A stretch of 64,000 bases of DNA from the NCBI RefSeq assembly GCF_045679555.1, contig NC_092091.1, positions 89,448,651 to 89,512,650 on the forward strand, written 5' to 3'. Below, in pieces: positions 60,750 to 64,000 of this stretch. Every line of letters begins with the position of its first letter. Position 1 is the stretch's first letter. The position numbers and the translations under genes were made by a program. Source of the stretch: Salvelinus alpinus. Its lineage: Eukaryota; Chordata; Actinopteri; Salmoniformes; Salmonidae. The notes beneath the pieces were generated by a model. It saw only the letters and a program-made list of their open reading frames with translations, ran no database searches and was not told where the DNA came from.

Positions 60750-60913
60750 ATACTTACCTGGCAAGGGAGACACCGTGATCAAGAAGGCGGTTCACCCAGG
60801 GCGAGGCTCAGCCATTGCACTCCGGCTGTGCTGACCCCTGCGAATTTCTCAAATGTGGAAATCTCGATTGCATAATTTATGGTAGTGGGGGACTGCGTTC
60901 GCGCTCTCCCCTG
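60750..60913 (+). ncRNA. U1 small nuclear RNA, copy 5
   Basis: 164 nt, identical by eye to copies 1 and 2. Confidence 0.96.
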
Positions 60914-61926
60914 ATCTTCATGTTAAAAATAATGTTGGAGCTGTTTTAAATTGGTATGTCATGTGAGTTCTGATGATTTTCCTATTGAGAAGGAGATTTG
61001 TCAACATTTCCATTTTCGTATCAGATGAATGGCGATATAATATAGGATCTATTTAAAAGGCAACCAAGGCCTCAGAGATACATTTTGTCTTCTGAAAACC
61101 ACAATGTGTGTGATCTGTTATTGTACCACTGGTGATTATGCCTGTCATGTCCTGATTATGTCAAGGAAAAGGCCTACTTGTGGATCATTTTGCGCCCTCA
61201 GACGTAATCTGGATTGAGGTCTTTTATTTGCTAGATAATTAAATCATTTATAGGACAGTTTGTAATTCAAGGCCACAATAAACAGGCTGCATCACATCCG
61301 GGGTCCCATAGGGCGGCGCACAATTGGCCCAGCGTCGTCCGGGTTTGGCCGGGGTAGGCCAAATGTAAATGAGAATTTCTTCTTAACTGATTTGCAATAT
61401 TTATTGACAACAATTGATTACTGCTCATTGTAACATAATGAACCTGTTCCTAAAGTTGAAATGTCCAGAATACAGATTTAGAACGTTAACCTGGTCTGCT
61501 TTGATTTCATATCGTCTGAAATGGAACCGGTCTATATCACTGAGGCTCATCAACTTTGTATATTGTATCCAACACTCATTTCGTTTTCAAACTTATTTTT
61601 GTGTCATTTTAAGTGTGGTTGTATTTGTGTTTTAAATGGTCAAAGAAAACGTTCTACCTAAGTGATCCTTAAGTTGGGGCGATGGCGTCATCGGCCACTT
61701 CACAGTCGAGACATGAGAGTTGTATTGACTATACAAAGTTAATGAGCCTCGGTGATATAGATGTATTTATTCATCTTCTCAGCAGTCAGGTACCTATCCA
61801 GTTCACACCCAAGACAGCTGCCAGAGGGTTTTGGTGTAACCACTGAGTTATCCAGGGGAGCCTGCAACATTTACTCTGGATCCAAATAAGATGGATTCTG
61901 TTGTTCCAAGATGCAGATCCATGACA

Positions 61927-62104
61927 ACAGATATTTCCCTGGTCAACCATTACTATCAAATCAAATCAAGTTTATTTTATATAGCCCTTCGTACATCAGC
62001 TAATATCTCGAAGTGCTGTACAGAAACCCAGCCTAAAACCCCAAACAGGGGTGCCACAGACATTTCCCTGGTCAAACATTACCATGCCACAGACATTTCC
62101 CTGG
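61927..62104. repeat. 33-bp minisatellite, U1 unit 5, with inserted repeat
   Basis: Only a few minisatellite units remain, split by a 96-bp interspersed repeat at 61954-62049 containing 'atcaaatcaagtttatttta' and 'gaagtgctgtacagaaaccc', a very common salmonid sequence. Confidence 0.8.
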
Positions 62105-62317
62105 TCCATTTATTTCCTGATGAAGTCAGTCAAAACAGAGATGTCAGTGGAGTGGGTCTTTCTAAAACCAGACTGTAGTTCTGATAAGAGTATTCTTGTC
62201 AGTATATTCATCCATCTATTCATAAATGACTTTTTCCAGCACCTTAGACTGCACACTCAACATTGATACAGTTCTGTTTTGCTGCCCTTCTTGTGGATAG
62301 GGGTCACTCTAGCATTG
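62105..62317 (-). mobile_element. Non-LTR reverse transcriptase fragment
   Basis: The minus strand reads SELQSGFRKTHSTDISVLTD before a stop at 62117, matching the conserved 'QSGFR..HST' block of LINE reverse transcriptases. The fragment is short and degenerate. It forms the outer insertion; the sequence continues after the nested LINE at 63169. Confidence 0.6.
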
Positions 62318-62329
62318 GCCATATACAAC

Positions 62330-63156
62330 CAAGAAGAGTCGGTGAGGCACTTGCTCTGGGAGTGCAGAGCTGCCAGGGACCTGTGGAAGGAAGCAGGCCC
62401 CCTGATTACCCCGTGTCTGCCAGCAGGGGAGGACCTAACACCTCAGCTCGTGCTGTATGGGGTGGGCCGAAGGCCTATTCCATCGAAGGCCTTCACCAAG
62501 TTCTGGCCCACCCTCGCGTGCCTGAAGGAAGCACTGTGGTCCTCCCGTAACCTGCTGGTAGCTAAAAGTGTAGAGACCACCCCCCAGGCAGTGGCCATGG
62601 TAGCCACGGAAGCCCTGGGGTGGTACGGAAGGAACGGGGCCTCGACCCCGGGCGAAGGGTCCCCCACAACACCCTAGGTCCCGGCGGCCACGGCCTGACA
62701 GCGCTGCGGCACCTAGGGCGATGCGCCTAGGGGAGGGATCTCCTCTGGGCCCCGAAGGACGGAACAACGATTGATTCTGGAGAGCAGGAGGAGGCGAGCT
62801 TGATAAGGACTCACCCCGCTCCTGTACAAAGGACCCGAAGACAGCTTTTTAACAAAGTGGCTTTTTAACATGTTTTTCATATCTTAAGAATGTTTTACCT
62901 TGTTGAATCATTTGTACACATTTTAAATGGCCTTTACAGATTTGATGTTTTTTACAATGAAAAGTACTTTTATTCATGGTTGTTCTCATTGGTTTTAACA
63001 ACATGTACTTTTTAACAAATTTAAATGTAATTTTCAAATGCTGTGTTTTATGCCTTATTGACGTTTTTATGTGTATAAAATGATGTAAAAAGTATATGAG
63101 CTGTTTTTAAAGGAATTGTGACAATAAAACTTTTCCAAAATAAAAAATATATATTT
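62330..63156 (+). mobile_element. 5'-truncated LINE with 12-bp target duplication
   Basis: An 827-bp insertion flanked by perfect 'gccatatacaac' copies (62318-62329 and 63157-63168). It encodes the C-terminal end of a LINE polyprotein, including HLLWECRAARDLWKEAGPL, VLYGVGRRPIPSKAFTKFW and ETTPQAVAMVATEALGWY, stopping at 62677. An AT-rich 3' tail with AATAAA near 63122 follows. Insertion is by target-primed reverse transcription; the copy is not autonomous. Confidence 0.82.
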
Positions 63157-63742
63157 GCCATATACAACAAACCCCAGAAGGACATTATTGCGATTAGAAA
63201 CTGGTTACCAACTAAATTAGAACAGTAAAACTATATATTTTTGTCAATCTGCATTCAGGGATCGAAACACCCAGTCTATAATTCCTAATAGATCACCTGT
63301 CTGAAAAGTACGACAAACTATGAGTTGTAGTAGCCTATTCAATTGGCCCAGCGTTGTCCAGGTTTGGCCGGTGTAGGCCGTCATTGTAAATAATAATTTG
63401 TTGCCTAGTTAAATAAATCGGACTTGCCTAGTTAAATAAAGGTTAAATAAAGATAAATAAATAAAAACTCAGCTATGGAGGCCAAAACAACCACTCAGTC
63501 AAGCTATTTTTGACTGTGATTTCAGTAGGTGCATGTCGTATGCATCAATACGTGTAACACTTACTGTTAAGAAAAACGTTTCTCCCCCGTCCTATTACCA
63601 CAGATAGAACAATGTGTTCATTATTAACGTCTCTGTTACTGCAGCTACTAGAGGTGTGTGGAGTAGTCAGACAAAACGAGGATCGTAACTGATATGGGCA
63701 ATTTTCTGGAAACGATTATGATCCAAGTCTTTTTTGTAATTA

Positions 63743-64000
63743 CAGTAATCCCTCGTTTATCGCGGGGGTTACGTTCCGAAAATGACCCGCGATAAGTGAA
63801 ATCCGCGAAATAGAAAACTTTTTTTTTTTTTTACAATTAGCAACTATTACATGTATACAAATACAGTGACTCACGTGTAGGCCGTTTCGTCGACATTATG
63901 GGTTTAGGAGATGTTCGAAATTACAAGATAATTTGGCCAACTTAATGTAAATTTGCCAAGCTGTTTTATGTACGTACACATAACTGCACGAGACGACAAA
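63743..64000 (+). mobile_element. Tigger/pogo-like element, terminal end
   Basis: After a TA target (63741-63742) the sequence starts 'cagtaatccctcgtttatcg' and continues with 'acccgcgataagtgaaatcc', typical of terminal repeats of pogo/Tigger-like DNA elements. It interrupts the U1 unit within 'gtaatta|ttcgtg'. The other end is outside the window. Confidence 0.55.

Larger units (their letters stand above)
60230..63742. repeat. U1 tandem unit 5, interrupted
   Basis: Standard unit up to 62104. Foreign insertions occupy 61954-62049 and 62105 to about 63530; unit sequence resumes at about 63536 ('tgcatcaatac') until another element at 63743. Confidence 0.85.

Overview
The window is vertebrate nuclear DNA and almost certainly from a salmonid fish. 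Three things point there: several dispersed repeats I recognise as common in salmonid genomes (Tc1/Sleeping Beauty-type ends, a non-LTR element with a YADD reverse transcriptase, the repeat ending in an 'aatagggtg' motif), a teleost-specific FISNA-NACHT-LRR-B30.2 immune receptor gene, and fish-like U1 snRNA genes. Roughly half of the window is minisatellite. I could not run a search, so all family names rest on motifs read by eye.

Layout. 1-5.9 kb: a 24-bp minisatellite, two minus-strand non-LTR retrotransposon fragments (one carrying an internal 39-bp minisatellite), microsatellites and two dispersed repeats; a possible untranslated first exon lies near 2.04-2.15 kb. 6.0-9.4 kb: a 57/63-bp minisatellite. 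9.65-15.06 kb: an eight-exon NLRC3/NLRP12-like receptor gene on the plus strand, open through all joins (1166 codons plus stop), with three local expansions (repeated start-codon peptide, acidic tract, quadruplicated splice donor). 15.06-19.8 kb: a 53-bp array, a 100-N assembly gap, a 60-bp array and a 25/27-bp array. 19.8-22.3 kb: mostly unrecognised single-copy DNA ending in a purine tract and a CA repeat. 22.4-30.3 kb: a 39-bp AT-rich array, two Tc1-type transposase remnants and a 45/42-bp array.

30.7-43.1 kb: a 12.4-kb array of a 39-bp unit that appears to have grown inside a protein-coding exon. It contains six copies of a 235-bp inserted element that were amplified together with the array. 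43.76-48.22 kb: an apparently intact PIF/Harbinger-type DNA transposon with 17-bp inverted ends, an eight-exon Myb/SANT-like gene (268 aa) and a four-exon DDE nuclease gene (343 aa).

48.9-63.7 kb: five tandem units of 2.5-3.4 kb, each holding one full-length 164-nt U1 snRNA gene with a proximal element at -63 to -43 and a Staf/ZNF143-like distal element at -209. The unit lengths differ mainly because of a 33-bp minisatellite inside each unit. The fifth unit is broken by nested retrotransposon insertions, one with a clear 12-bp target duplication.

The long open frames in the arrays exist because the unit lengths are multiples of three; they are not treated as genes. The supported genes are the NLR receptor, the two transposon genes and the five U1 genes, plus one disrupted host exon pair.
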